Part shown: positions 1-10,954 of the stretch, one piece after another | Layout of the letters: each line of letters opens with the position of its first letter | Numbering within the stretch: the stretch's first letter is position 1 | Source of the DNA: Monosporascus cannonballus | Lineage: Eukaryota > Ascomycota > Sordariomycetes > Xylariales | Assembly (NCBI GenBank): GCA_004154925.1 | Contig: QJNS01000204.1 | Coordinates: 1-64,000, forward strand | Length of the DNA stretch: 64,000 bases | Direction: 5' to 3' | Program-made: the position numbers and the translations under genes | Notes under the pieces: generated by a model | Seen by the model: only the letters and a program-made list of their open reading frames with translations | What the model was told of the DNA's origin: nothing | The model's database searches: none

Positions 1-534
1 AGTATGGGTAGTGAATAGATGACCATTAATGCCTGCCCTTTTCTAACTACTCGGGGGCGAAGCCCCCCTATATATACACAAACTGGAGCCACACTGGTGG
101 GTCGCTGGGCCCCGGAAAGGGGGCCGCACCTTGGCACCTGACAAGAAGTGATAATTGTCTGACTAGAATTAAGCTCTCGGGAGCTGTAGCTAGGAAGCTC
201 TCTATATACTGTGAGCGCGCTGGAACAAGGTTTTTCCGGGGTGCTGTGGAGCTTGATTACTAACACAGATACCCCTATTCCATGACAAAAAGCATAATGT
301 ACTGGATTTTTCCCAAGATGTTGCCAAGGTGTAAGCGGGCAAAGTTATAAAAAGCAAAGCGTTATAGCTTACTGTAATTATAGCGGCCAGGAATTTTGCC
401 GAGTACTTACGTAGTGCTAAATATGCTAATTTTCCGGTATTTAAAAAAATTGATAGAGTGGGACGACATTGGGCTGTCACTATTGACTTATTGCAAAAGA
501 TCGGGCGCTCGAACTTTACCAATTCACATATTAT
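1..534. other. Gene-free left edge holding dispersed repeat copy 1
   Basis: I see no supportable gene here. The only structured element is the dispersed repeat at 145-287. The reading frames present are short, lack introns with good signals and have no recognisable motif. Confidence 0.5.
145..287 (+). repeat. Dispersed direct repeat, copy 1 (~143 bp)
   Basis: This stretch is matched in the same orientation at 11247-11388 with roughly 90% identity by eye, including shared blocks such as GTGATAATTGTCTGACTAG and GAAGCTCTCTATATACTGTG. From base 149 it begins with TG and it ends with CA, and it contains a TATA-like core (CTATATA). Those features suit a very small solo LTR or a TRIM/MITE remnant, but no terminal inverted repeats or target-site duplication could be confirmed. 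The two copies enclose the MFS transporter and FAD oxidoreductase genes. Confidence 0.75.
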
Positions 535-1083
535 ATGATTATATATGTATTCCTACGGCCACAATCAGCCAACGAGCCATCGCCCAAGCGGTCTGTCCAG
601 CTGCTCGATGCTCACACCCCTGACCTCGAGGAGCAGGTGATGACGGAGTCCGGTGATCTTGATCCCTTTCGATGGAGATGCCTGGTGCTCACGAGCGAGG
701 CTATGGCCAAGAAGCGCATTATCAGGTGGGACGCGAAAGAACATCAAGGCAAAGCCAGGGGCCTCAACTGTGCACAGCCCCAAGGCATGCTTTCCAAATT
801 CGATCCCGCGAACACGTGGTTGCGAGCTGTGCATACCTGCGCAAAGAGTTTACGGTATTTGAAATGGCGACCGACTTTATCACGACTATGAGGTTTGGCA
901 GGGGAAGGCGAGGACGATGAGCTGGATGCCGAGATGGCAGAGGCGAAGCACACCGGAGGGATCCCTCGGTTTGACCCCATAGTAATGGGTTCAATAGGCG
1001 CCGCTAATTTAACTCAGGTATGGGAGTATCTTCGCGGGCCACATCAGGTAGTTGCACGGCCGCATTACCTTGGACCTACATAG
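535..1083 (+). pseudogene. Decayed coding-like stretch, unknown protein
   Basis: I do not recognise this gene. One frame stays open from about 535 to a TAG at 1081-1083 apart from a single TGA at 889-891. The part after the TGA reads like real protein (acidic EGEDDELDAEMAEAK, then GGIPRFDPIVMGSIGAANLTQ) and stops at a good donor context (CAG|GTATGG near 1017-1023). The part before it looks more protein-like in another frame (FTVFEMATDFITTM at about 853-894). A frame switch close to 895 would join the two, which suggests an old gene with at least one indel. It could also be chance; there is no start codon in good context and no homology could be tested. Confidence 0.25.
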
Positions 1084-2765
1084 GATATAGAAATCTTGAA
1101 GACTTGATCTAGTCTCGGGCGGGAAGTCCACTGCGAGAAGTACAAGGCGAGGTAGATCAGATAGCCCTTCAGCAGATTTCTTATTTGGTGCGACCATTTT
1201 TAAGCCCTATGCACGACGATGGCAACGTTCTGAGAAGATGGCTCCGTAGGAATATTTGGACTTCGTGCTTCAACCTCCATCACTAGTGCATGATCAAACT
1301 ATGTATCGCAAGGATGGTGAGGTTGATTCTCTGGCTGTGTTTCCCCATATCAAAACACTGATCAATTTAAGGCCCCGACAAGACTATTAGTACCAACGGC
1401 CTATAACGACGAGCTTATATCACTAATGTAAGTCCCACATACTCATGCAGCGCTTGGAAGAGGACAATCCGACACGCGGGGGAAAGCCCAGGGAATTAGT
1501 AGAAGCACGAAAACTGCAAATCGACCTTTGAAAGGGCACTGATTGACGAAAGACGACGCTGAAAAAAGATCTACGAGAATGGTATAAGGTAGTTGAACCA
1601 TCCTCAGAAGAAAGTTTTGTCCACACTGTGCTTGGCAGAAAACACTAGGAAGTTACATCATTTCATCACTGGACGTCTACCACTATACCAAGCTAGTAGT
1701 TGGGGAATCCAGGTCCGATTTGGTATCATGTAATCTAGAACGGCTGTTTCCATGAGCGGTGCGGTGATATAGCCATGCTGGGCAACCGTGGGTGGGGTTC
1801 GGTCCCGAGGGTGGTGATATGGTAACGGGGACCAGCGAGGCAACGGCGAGGCGCCGAGCCAGCGGAGCTTGGGCTTCCTTGGGAGGGGCGGGATACGGGA
1901 GGCACGTGTAAGTCAAGTGTGCTCTTCTCGTTCTCTGATGGATCTGACCGAACTACGCCTCGGACATAAAAGCCAAGCTAGGCCATGTCGAGGAGTGCAG
2001 GAAAAGGGGTTATTGAGTGTATTCGGGGATTGACATTGCAGTAAGGCAACGGTTGTGGTCTGGTCATAAGATAAGTGTATCTTCCCCTTGGGGACCTGGA
2101 ATATAAAGAACATCCAAACGCGTCGCTACATTCTGTAACGTGTAGCGGAAACGGGGTCTGGGGGGAAGCATTAAAAGAGGACAAAGGAGATTGTCTAAGC
2201 TAGGTAGGTAACACTTAGTTAATCCCATGAGAGATTATCCAGCAGGAAGTTCATCATCCGTATCCCTAAGAACGAGACGTATGACCTTCCGGTCTACTGG
2301 TTAGAACAATGTTCTTGGCGATTTTCCAATATAATCCCCTCCTGCACCGCAAATGAGTAGATATTCGTAGTCATAGGTATCTCGACGGGTATAATTGGGA
2401 GCGCGGTTGGTAACGGCTCCGGATATGGAACGGCTATCTTGTAGAGTATAGCCCGCATAATACACGGCGAGACTCTGACACACTCGGGCGTGTTCTCGTT
2501 AAAGAACTTGTTTTATAGCGTACACGCCACAGCTTTTCCCGGTGGCTACAAATGAAACGTCGTTTGTCAGAATGAGCATGGACCTGTTGAGAAGTCCAAG
2601 AAGCTTGAGAGGCCTATGTCCTTCGACATGATTATAGATCATGTAGGCTTCACTGACATGCAAGCGAATACTTGACGAGTTACTCTACCACTCGACCACT
2701 TTATCCTTTGTGATCACGCGCTATCCGCTCGTGTGTCATTACCAGATATTGACAGTCCTAACGCG
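1084..2765. other. Intergenic, nothing recognised
   Basis: Normal base composition. Only short unsupported reading frames on both strands; no motif, RNA gene or repeat that I can defend. Confidence 0.5.
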
Positions 2766-3101
2766 ATGTCTTCCAACACAACCCAGACTAGCAAGGCGCC
2801 CTTGCAATCCGTCAATTAGCCCAAGTCTGCTACACGAACCCTCCTTCCTAACCGCCCGCTCGACCAAAAGCATTCAATTATATCCCCCCTCCGGAGCCAA
2901 TATCACCTCTCAGCACCCGCCTTGCGCATGGATGACTATCGTTACGATATCCCAGGGCCATCCGGGCTCGGAGATACCAACACGAGTCAAGGCTTTACTC
3001 AAAGCACAGCACGCGGTCGTAGGGAGGGGACACCCAAAGTTTGGAAGGTTGCCAAACAAGAGAGATCCGTTCAACTGCAACAAGCGTCCGAGTTTCAATG
3101 A
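2766..3101 (+). pseudogene. Short reading frame with one amber stop, unknown protein
   Basis: From ATG 2766 a 111-codon frame runs to TGA 3099-3101 and is broken only by TAG at codon 18 (2817-2819). The composition is low in Trp and Cys and rich in Ser, Gln, Pro and Arg, for example PGPSGLGDTNTSQGFTQSTA near codons 66-85, unlike the Arg/Cys/Trp-rich products usual for shadow frames. The TAG could come from CAG by one C-to-T change, leaving a Gln codon. I do not recognise a family, and it may be a fragment of a longer decayed gene. It could also be a chance frame. Confidence 0.25.
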
Positions 3102-4064
3102 GGTCCGTGGCCTGTGCGGAATCTGTGGTTATGCCATGTAGTTGCATAAGTGTGATCTGTACCCAGAGTAAGTTTATTCCCCCTATATCAGATTTAGCAT
3201 TGGGGTCCCATAGGAAGGCCATAGTGTGTATGACTAGTATAATCTAGTTAGTTAACGGATGGTACCACACACGACGGGTTGCATGCAAGTGATCTATCCA
3301 GATGCCATTATGAGTCTATTGAAGCCCTGTCGACTGGAAACGAGAACTACTTTGGATTTCCCGCAATGCGCTCCTAGGCCAATCAAGGTTCATCGAGGCT
3401 GTTATTGATGATTACTTGCATACGTAGTTTGGAGTATGCAGGATTACTCTGAATCTCGACATTCACAATTGCCCATGGACCGCTCTATCTGTAACATCTC
3501 TCGCAGCCCTGTACCCGATGTGCATACACTTTTGACATCGTTGGCAGCCAATATAACCCCTACTCCTTCGTACATCCCATTATGGAGACGATCCATATTT
3601 TCTATGATTTATCCGTCTTTTAAAATGAACAGCCACTTCATCGCTGTCATGCCTTATCAGTCGGTCTAACTGTGCTGTCAGCCCACATTATCTCCGCACT
3701 AGGTATATGACAATAATAACACAATTAAGACGTGCAAGGCTGGATTATTCGTCAACCCAGGGAGAGAGGGCGGAAGCTTACCTTAGCGGGACCGAGACCC
3801 AATCTGGAGATCTGCCAAAATTGCCGAAATGGCGGTTGAATGCGGGGGCTCCGCATGCGATGTAGATACGCCGTGGTGGTGGGAAATGCAACGTTGGAGA
3901 ACAGGATAGAGCAGGTTAAAAGGGACCGTCCACCATCATCGGTCCCGTAGGTATTGAGTTGATGGATCCTGTTCTCTCTTCCTGCACCAGTCCAGTGCGC
4001 CCGAATGATAGAAACATGGCTCCGAAGCATCGCGTAACCACCGAAAGACGTTTGGTACATAGGT
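3102..4064. other. Intergenic region upstream of the MFS gene
   Basis: No gene or RNA recognised. It should hold the promoter of the transporter gene that starts near 4065, but I can name no specific element. Confidence 0.45.
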
Positions 4065-5970
4065 ATGCCTGCCCTTCCGAGATATCTAGTGCCACAGCGA
4101 CTGAAACTTCGGAGCCATGCCCGTGAGGAGGAAATACCGGGAACCGTAAACGTCAAGGCCGCTGGTAGGATTACTTCCCGCCTACAAAATGTAATAGTCC
4201 TAACTGGGAGAAGAGGGCGACGATACCGCATATGGCCAAGCCCTGTTTCCTGTCCCAGCAGAGGACCCCAACGACCCCCTACAAGTATGACCCACCATTT
4301 GAACCATGACAGGGATGCATCATACTCGACAGCCCTCTATGAATTAAATGCTCATTAATACTGTCATAGTGGTCCAGTTCCAAGAAGATAATGATCCTCC
4401 TGGTCTGCTGCTTCTACTCCTTCCTTGGGAACGCGGCGCTACAAGGACCGGGCCCTCACATCACACTTTGGTCTGAGATTTTCAATGTGTCCCAAGCCAA
4501 AGCATCGGAACTTATTTCATATCCCAACTTGGCGTATGGGTTTGGGTCCCTGGTTCTAGTACCCATGTACATGAAATTTGGAAGGAGACCCGTTATACTC
4601 GGGTCTATGGTCATCGTCAGTCTCTCTATCTAGGCACTCGCGATGTAGCTGACCCCCGTGCCCTATTAGTTCATCGCAGGGCTTATCGGAGCAGCTCAGG
4701 CGAACACATACGATGCGTTGATGGTGGCACGCGTTATTCACTGTTTCGGCTCCGGTGTGTGCGAGGCGTTGCCCGTACAATTGGTTAACGACATATTCTT
4801 TTTGCATGAGCGCGGCAAATATCTGGGCTTTTATACATGTAATGGCTCTCTTCACTGATCACCTTGAGAATGTGCTAACTTGGTCAAGGTGCCCTATGTT
4901 TCGGACCTATCTCGACCTTGCCCGCCGCTTACATGCTTTCGACCAGTCCCTCCTGGAGGACATTCAACTATTCCGTTCTCGGCTTTGCGGTTGTTTTATT
5001 CATCTTCGCCTTTCTTTGCGTTGAGGAAACGTCGTACGATAGAAAGGCACATATGGACAATAGCGTCTCTACTACTGGGTCATATGGGACTTCGGATCAG
5101 GAGAAGACTGAATCGACAACGATCGAACATACGCCGGTTGTGCCAGCTCGTAAGAGTTTTCTCTCAACTCTCCGACCATGGAACGGCATTGACCATACCG
5201 TCCCCTTCTTCACAATGATATGGCGATCTTTCACATATTTCCTGATCCCTCAAGTATTCTGGGTCATTACTACGTTTGGCATCAACATTGGACTTGGTGC
5301 ATTAACGTTCAACTACGTCTTCCCGATAAAGATAACAGCGTCCCCTTACAATTGGCCTGTGGCAAGTCATACGTAGTCCACGTCCCAATCAGAGCATTAC
5401 TAATCATGATTCTAGTCGAGCTCGGGGTTTGGATCTCTTGGATCGTTCATCGGATACATCCTTGCCCTCCCTTTTACCGATATCTCCGATAGGCTTGCTG
5501 CGCGCCTTACTCTGCGCAATGATGGAATTAGAGAAGCTGAGATGCGGCTAGGTGCAATGTTGCCTGGAATGATTATTGGGCCCGTCGGGTTAATAGTTTA
5601 CGGACTTACCGCCGAGCTCAATCTCCACTGGATAGGGTACTACTTCGGGACTGCCTTGACGTCTTGGGGAGGCTATTTCTTCTTCTGTTTCACTCTGGCG
5701 TATTCTGTTGACTCTTATTATGCGGAAACGTCCGAAATGCTCATCGCGATGAATATCGGGAAGCAGGTCGTGAGCTTTGGACTCGGTTTCGGCGTTCTCG
5801 GCTGGGTTCTTCGCCGGGGTTATGCTGCCGTCATTTCGGGGATATTCTGCGCTGTGCTGCTCGCAAATAACCTTCTGCTCATTATTTTCATGATATGGGG
5901 CAAGCGGATTCGACGCTATGTTGCAACCTCTTGGCTTGCGAGACTTCATGGAAAGGGGAGGGTTAATTAG
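4065..5970 (+). CDS. MFS transporter (HOL1-like/DHA1-type fungal family), six exons
   Basis: Membrane transporter of the major facilitator superfamily, probably a proton-driven exporter or uptake carrier of a small molecule at the plasma membrane. Proposed exons: 4065-4164, 4211-4284, 4370-4615, 4670-4838, 4889-5358 and 5416-5970, giving about 537 residues, the usual family length. Introns of 46-85 nt carry CTAAC/CTGAC/CTAAT branch sites and exon phases agree throughout. Supporting motifs are EEIPGTVNV in the N-terminal tail, FPVPAEDPNDPLQ before the first helix, KFGRRPVILGS in the loop after TM2, RVIHCFGSGVCEALPVQL and HERGKYLGFYT in the TM4-5 region, CVEETSYDR at the start of the long central loop, and TDISDRLAARL after TM8. 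The stop codons between exons fall inside introns, so the gene looks intact. The last donor (5359) and the first acceptor (4210 or 4213) are the weakest calls, and so is the start. Substrate unknown; the neighbouring oxidoreductase and NAS-like gene suggest a pathway transporter. Confidence 0.8.
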
Positions 5971-8781
5971 CGTCAGCGACGGGGGTATCAGACCGGCTTT
6001 GATTTAAAGCCTGGAATTAGATATGTTGGTGTCACTTGAATGAGCGAGTAATGAGGCAATCTCCTAAGGGCCAGCTATGAACACTTCAGGTAGCGGAAAA
6101 TACTCGATACAGTCCGGAAACATGGTTGCGTCCAAAGTGGCGGAGGGGTCTTTCACAGGATCAGCCGTTCCACGCTATGTTTGAACAACTTTCTTTAAGC
6201 GATATATATATATGTCCTATTTCCGGCATTCAGCAAAGCGCTTACCGGTACGGTTTAATTTCTCCTTCTTATGGTAGATAATGTGTCATGGAAAAGGGCA
6301 CCCTTAGCTGGGGTCTTCGGGTGATTGTTGTTCCTTTCCGAAGCCCTATATCAGTGGATCACCCACACCAAGTGGGATCACCACTTCCTAGCTTCCTACA
6401 AGTCAATATACCCTCAAGAGCTGTGTATCTGCTCCTTAGTAAGTGTGACATAATGGGAGTGATTTCTTGCTTCCAGATGTAGGGGTTTAACTCTTGGACA
6501 GGATGACTGTACCTCTACGGGAAACTGACTTGGCACGCCATCTGCCAAGTAGGGTCCCTTTATACAGTTCGCTGAGCCGCGCATTGATGATATTAAATAT
6601 AGGGGATATTAGTTATGTTGTTGCATTAAGCTATGCACGAAACCTATAACACGCGTACCGCTTTTACGTAACGTGATAACACAATATCTATAGTTCAGTT
6701 AAAAATAACCTTCCCGTATTTTGTGTGTCATAATATACGTATCCGAACAATCAAGGCACTAGTCACGTCTGGTAATAGCAAAGGGGATTTGCATAACCAA
6801 GTTATATTACAATCTGGTTACTATCTAGGCTATAGGGGAGGCAACGAGCGTATATATCCTTTCATGGCTCGCGGTGCTTACATTGGCTCATTCGAGTTTC
6901 CCTCGTGAGCCCCTTATTTCTGGGTGAGCAGGTCACGTGATTCTCTTGGCAGGTCAGGTCTTTCCTCCAGGTCCCAGCCCAGGGTTTGCACTAACCACCC
7001 ACCCATGCTATCCGCGAGTACCCACGGATGATATTTTGAATCATAAGTAAAAAGGTCCGTAAGTAATAGAGAATTACCGTTATAATCATTTTTTATAAGT
7101 AACCGTAAATATTGAGCGTTTACAACGTGTCATTATTACGCTGTGGGTAGTGAATGGGTAACCACGGGTACCCAATCGCAAACCCTATCCCAACATGAGC
7201 CAAGCCTGTTGGCCCATAACACAAGGCAGCTATCAGGCAATCTGTGGCAGCTTGTAAGCAATGTCTCTATATAACAGGCGAGGCTGGTTGTTAACTGTAC
7301 TAGTCGCAGAATCCCACCACTTTCGTTGCAGTCACCATCCGACGTAATGTGCGGAGGTACGAAAAGGAACGTTAAAAGCGTGCTAGCACCGTATATCCAA
7401 TACATGACATTTCAAGTTACGCCGAGGGTTCTCGAAGTCGACTTCATAGCCCCCCGGGGCCGGTAATACTATTATTACGCCGTTTTTTACAGACGTATTT
7501 TCACATGTCCCTCTGTGCTTGGGTTTTCTCTCCCCAAAATAACATAAGAGTCGGCACAAGCAGGCAAGGAAGAGAAAAGGTCAGGAAAACCAGGAGCAGA
7601 TGTCGAAATTCTCTTGTATGCTACTCATGGCCAGGGGCAGAAGCCCCTCGCCCTAGGAAGAGTGAGCACGACTGCTCCAAGGGTTGTTTTGGGCTTATCA
7701 GAGGAGATGGGGTCTACAAACTGGAAGACGGAAAGCGGTAAGGCTATGTAAAATGCCTCTTTGACCGTTTTAGTTACCTCCCGTGAGGCCCTGGGTCTGA
7801 GGGCAGGCAAGGGTGGCGAGAGCGGGTAGTCCGCAACAAATCACAGTGCTCATCCTACCCCAAACCGAATGATGGGGCGAGCATTTCGCTGCTCTTAGAT
7901 AGAGTGGTTTCAAAAGCTACTGACAGGTATATTTGAGCTCTCTATGGAATTTGAAATTCTTAGAACGCCGGAAGTTGATTACGGTTCTATGAGGGAATGC
8001 GCTGAAGTCCGAGGTGAACAGTTGCGAAAACGAACCACGGCTAATAAGGCCCCGGAGCCCAGTTGGGGCCCAGTGACACAAAATCAAGAAGTCGTAGAAT
8101 GGTGGTGCAATGAAAATCTCCCGCCAAGGCGCAGATCGATACCTGGGGAAACGGTAATGCCCGAGTTATTCCCATAGGAGTAACCTGAAGTCGACCAGGA
8201 CGAGATTCCGTAACCTGGGGCTCCGATCCGATAGCTTGAGTTTTGGGCATGCTAATAAACCTCGAGGAGATTGAAACAAGACTTTCGCTTCCTCTATATG
8301 CATCTTCCAATTTTGCCAGTGTCGAAATCATGGTACTGGTGATCCCTGTCGGTCATTGTCCCTTTAGCTTTCTGGCGGCTCATTGCGGCATAGCCCCACG
8401 GAGAATTATGGAGTTCATCACAGTTACATCGCTTACTTTCCTGTCCTAAGGCGGCTAGAATCGATATCCACAGCTGCGAATGTAGTCAAATAGTTGCCAG
8501 AATAATCGCGGCACCCCACTATGGTATGGCCGGTTTGAGTGTGCCAAGTATTTTGACAACGACTGGGCAATGAAACGATGCTACCCTAGGGCCCCGCAAT
8601 ATGTCATGTGCGGCTTAACCCATTATATCCTCTCAGTGAATTAAGCGGTGGCCTAATTTGAAGGGATCCAGAATTTGGAGGACTCTATAAGAGTTTGTCA
8701 ATCCTCTCTGGTGAAGCCGGATTAATAATACAGTTGCGAACTTCATAACCTTGCGCACTTGAAATTGACACAATCGTCAAA
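5971..8781. other. Long intergenic region, nothing recognised
   Basis: 2.8 kb between the transporter and the FAD oxidoreductase. Short frames at 7505-7741 and 7944-8177 have no motif or intron support. A 12-bp match (TGGGTAGTGAAT) occurs at the window start and near 7143, too short to interpret. Confidence 0.45.
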
Positions 8782-10954
8782 ATGGATAAGATCGATGCAG
8801 CACTTGTAATCGAGAACCTCAGGCAAGCTGGCCTTGGAGATGTCCTTTATGTCCCTGGTCAAGAGTCATACGAAGCTCGTATCGCATCCTACCGGTCCCT
8901 CACACAGCGGCTCAAGCCCTGGGCGTTTGTGCAACCACGAAGCACGGAGGAGGTTTCCCAGGCTGTGAAGGCGATCGTAAGGACGAATGATTGCAAATTC
9001 GCGATCCGGAGGTTGGTGCCCCACCCCCACGCGAGCACTAATCCAGACTGGTCTCCGGGAGAGGCAGCGTGCTGACGTGCTTCTACGGGTAGTGGGGGCC
9101 ACATGTGTTGGGCCGGAGCCAACAACATAGAATCCGGCGTCACGATCGACCTTCAGCTTCTAGACGCTGTGACCTACAACCCAAAAACAGAAATTGCGTC
9201 GTTGGGTCCTGGCGCCCGGTGGACGAATGTTTACACCCAATTAGAGGAGCGTAAGTAGCGCCGCTTTAAAACAATTTAAGGGTTTGTCCGATCTCCAGCA
9301 TTGAACAATAGGTAACACTGCTTCTTGCTAGATGGTGTCCTGGTCGGAGGAGCCCGGGAAGGCCTAGTTGCTGTTGGTGGGTTCATACTCGGTGGCGGCA
9401 ATACCTTCTTCTCCTGTCGGGGGGGATTCGCGTGTGGTAAGCTGTCTTGCTCTAGTCGACGCATGCCCATCATGTCTCGTCGAGCTGGTTCAACTGACCG
9501 CTAAGACATACATGAGAACAGATCAAGTCGTGAATTTTGAAGTTGTGTTGGCCGATGGCAGCATCGTCGAAGCGAACGCGACCACCAACCCTGACTTATT
9601 CCAAGTCTTGAAAGGGGGCTCCAACAATTTCGGTATAGTAAGTTGATACTAGCAACTATCCATCACTTCGAGAACAAGCTAGACATCACGGCTATTAACT
9701 TATCATTCAACGCGTCTCCCTATTGTGCACTTGGAGGACCTAGCCAGAATCTCCAGATTAATGAGTGCATAGGTCACGCGATTTGATCTCAGAACGTTCA
9801 AAGCGATGGAGATCTGGGACGGGAATTGCGTCTTCGCGAAGAGCAGCACCAACGACCTTATCCGTGCTCTTATGGGTTTCACGGGGAATCTGACAGTGAG
9901 CCCCGACGCTCATTTTCTCGGGATGTGGACGTACACACGACAAGTCAAAGACATCTACGTCATGGGGATACTGACCAGCTTCGACGGCGTCGAAAACCCG
10001 AAGTCTCTCCGGCACTTCATGGCGATCCCTGGGCGGAAGAACATGAAGAAGACTACTATTGCTAAGAAGATGGCTGATTTTGGAATGCCCGCGGGTCGGC
10101 AGTAAGCGCCCATCTTGTCACCAGCTTCCTTACCAGTCGATCTATCCTAAGGATGCAGATGCCTCCGCCAACAGCGTAGAGTACCATTTTTAGCATCTTA
10201 GGGCGTTGGTCTGGAGTAAGCGGGGGCATCATAAAGCGTCAGTAACTGACAGACGATTTCTAGTGAGAGATGGTTCACTTTGACGTTCAAACTGGATATC
10301 AGAATCGTCAAGAAATCAACAGATGTGTTCGAACAATTCGTGGAGCGTCTCGAGGGGGTGATTCCGGATGGCAACTTCACACACTATATGGTGTTGTACG
10401 TTTTACATCCTGGGGCTCTCGTTGTCAGCAGCTGCTAATATCATCTGTCACAGACAACCGCTGCCTGCCTCCTTCGCCAAGCACTCCGTAGCCCACGGTG
10501 GGAACGTGCTTGGGCTCGATCGTGTGCACGAAGACTGTATCTTATTCATGACTATCCTTGAGGTATGTGCGTGTCTAACTAATTTTTCCTCGGTCGCGGC
10601 TTGAGGGTCAGGGATTTGTTTATCGTGATCCTAACGAGCCACTCCCGGTGGCAGAGAATAACAAGGAGAAGTGTTCTAATGCAGGTTTTACAGGTTGCAA
10701 CTTCACAACTCGCCGAGACAGTATACCCTAGCTTCAAAGCGGCCGTCGAGGAGGTTGAATCGTATGCCAAATCGGTAGATGGCAATATCGAGTTCCGGTA
10801 TCTGAACTACTGCGACTCCTCGCAGGACCCCCTCGGAAGCTACGGCAAGGAAAACATCAAGAAGATGCGAGATGCAGCGGCGAAATACGATCCAGACGGC
10901 ATTTTTCAGAAGAGGGTTCCAGGCGGCTTCAAGATATCTAATGTGAAAGTATAA
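8782..10954 (+). CDS. FAD-linked oxidoreductase (berberine bridge enzyme-like), eight exons
   Basis: Flavin-dependent oxidase of the PCMH/BBE type, common in fungal secondary metabolism. Proposed exons: 8782-9011, 9093-9250, 9332-9436, 9522-9637, 9773-10101, 10264-10395, 10454-10562 and 10694-10954, giving 479 residues with every splice phase consistent and good GTAAG/GTACG/GTATG donors for most introns. Seen in order: FAD-binding PCMH domain (about residues 35-210) with [10 protein letters not shown], whose His is the likely covalent FAD anchor, [29 protein letters not shown] and [16 protein letters not shown]; then a substrate domain and a C-terminal BBE motif with [16 protein letters not shown] and [15 protein letters not shown]. 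No signal peptide is visible, so it is probably intracellular. The frame is open throughout, unlike the NAS-like gene downstream. The exact substrate cannot be told; a role in the same pathway as the MFS transporter is inference from proximity. Confidence 0.88.

Noticed and set aside
3752..4231. Long reading frame on the - strand (159 codons)
   Set aside because: Overlaps the N-terminal exons of the transporter, has Arg/Ser-rich shadow composition and no motif.
4616..4669. Several stop codons in the MFS gene that suggest a pseudogene
   Set aside because: They lie in a 54-nt stretch with GTCAGT donor, CTGAC branch site and TTAG acceptor; splicing rejoins GSMVI to FIAGLIGAAQ in frame.
6960..7170. 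GGGTACCC-like short palindromes near ACCACGGGTACCC
   Set aside because: Resembles fungal MITE ends, but no paired inverted terminus or second copy could be established.
9012..9092. Stop after the first exon of the FAD oxidoreductase
   Set aside because: Explained by an 81-nt intron; splicing recreates the RSGGH motif.
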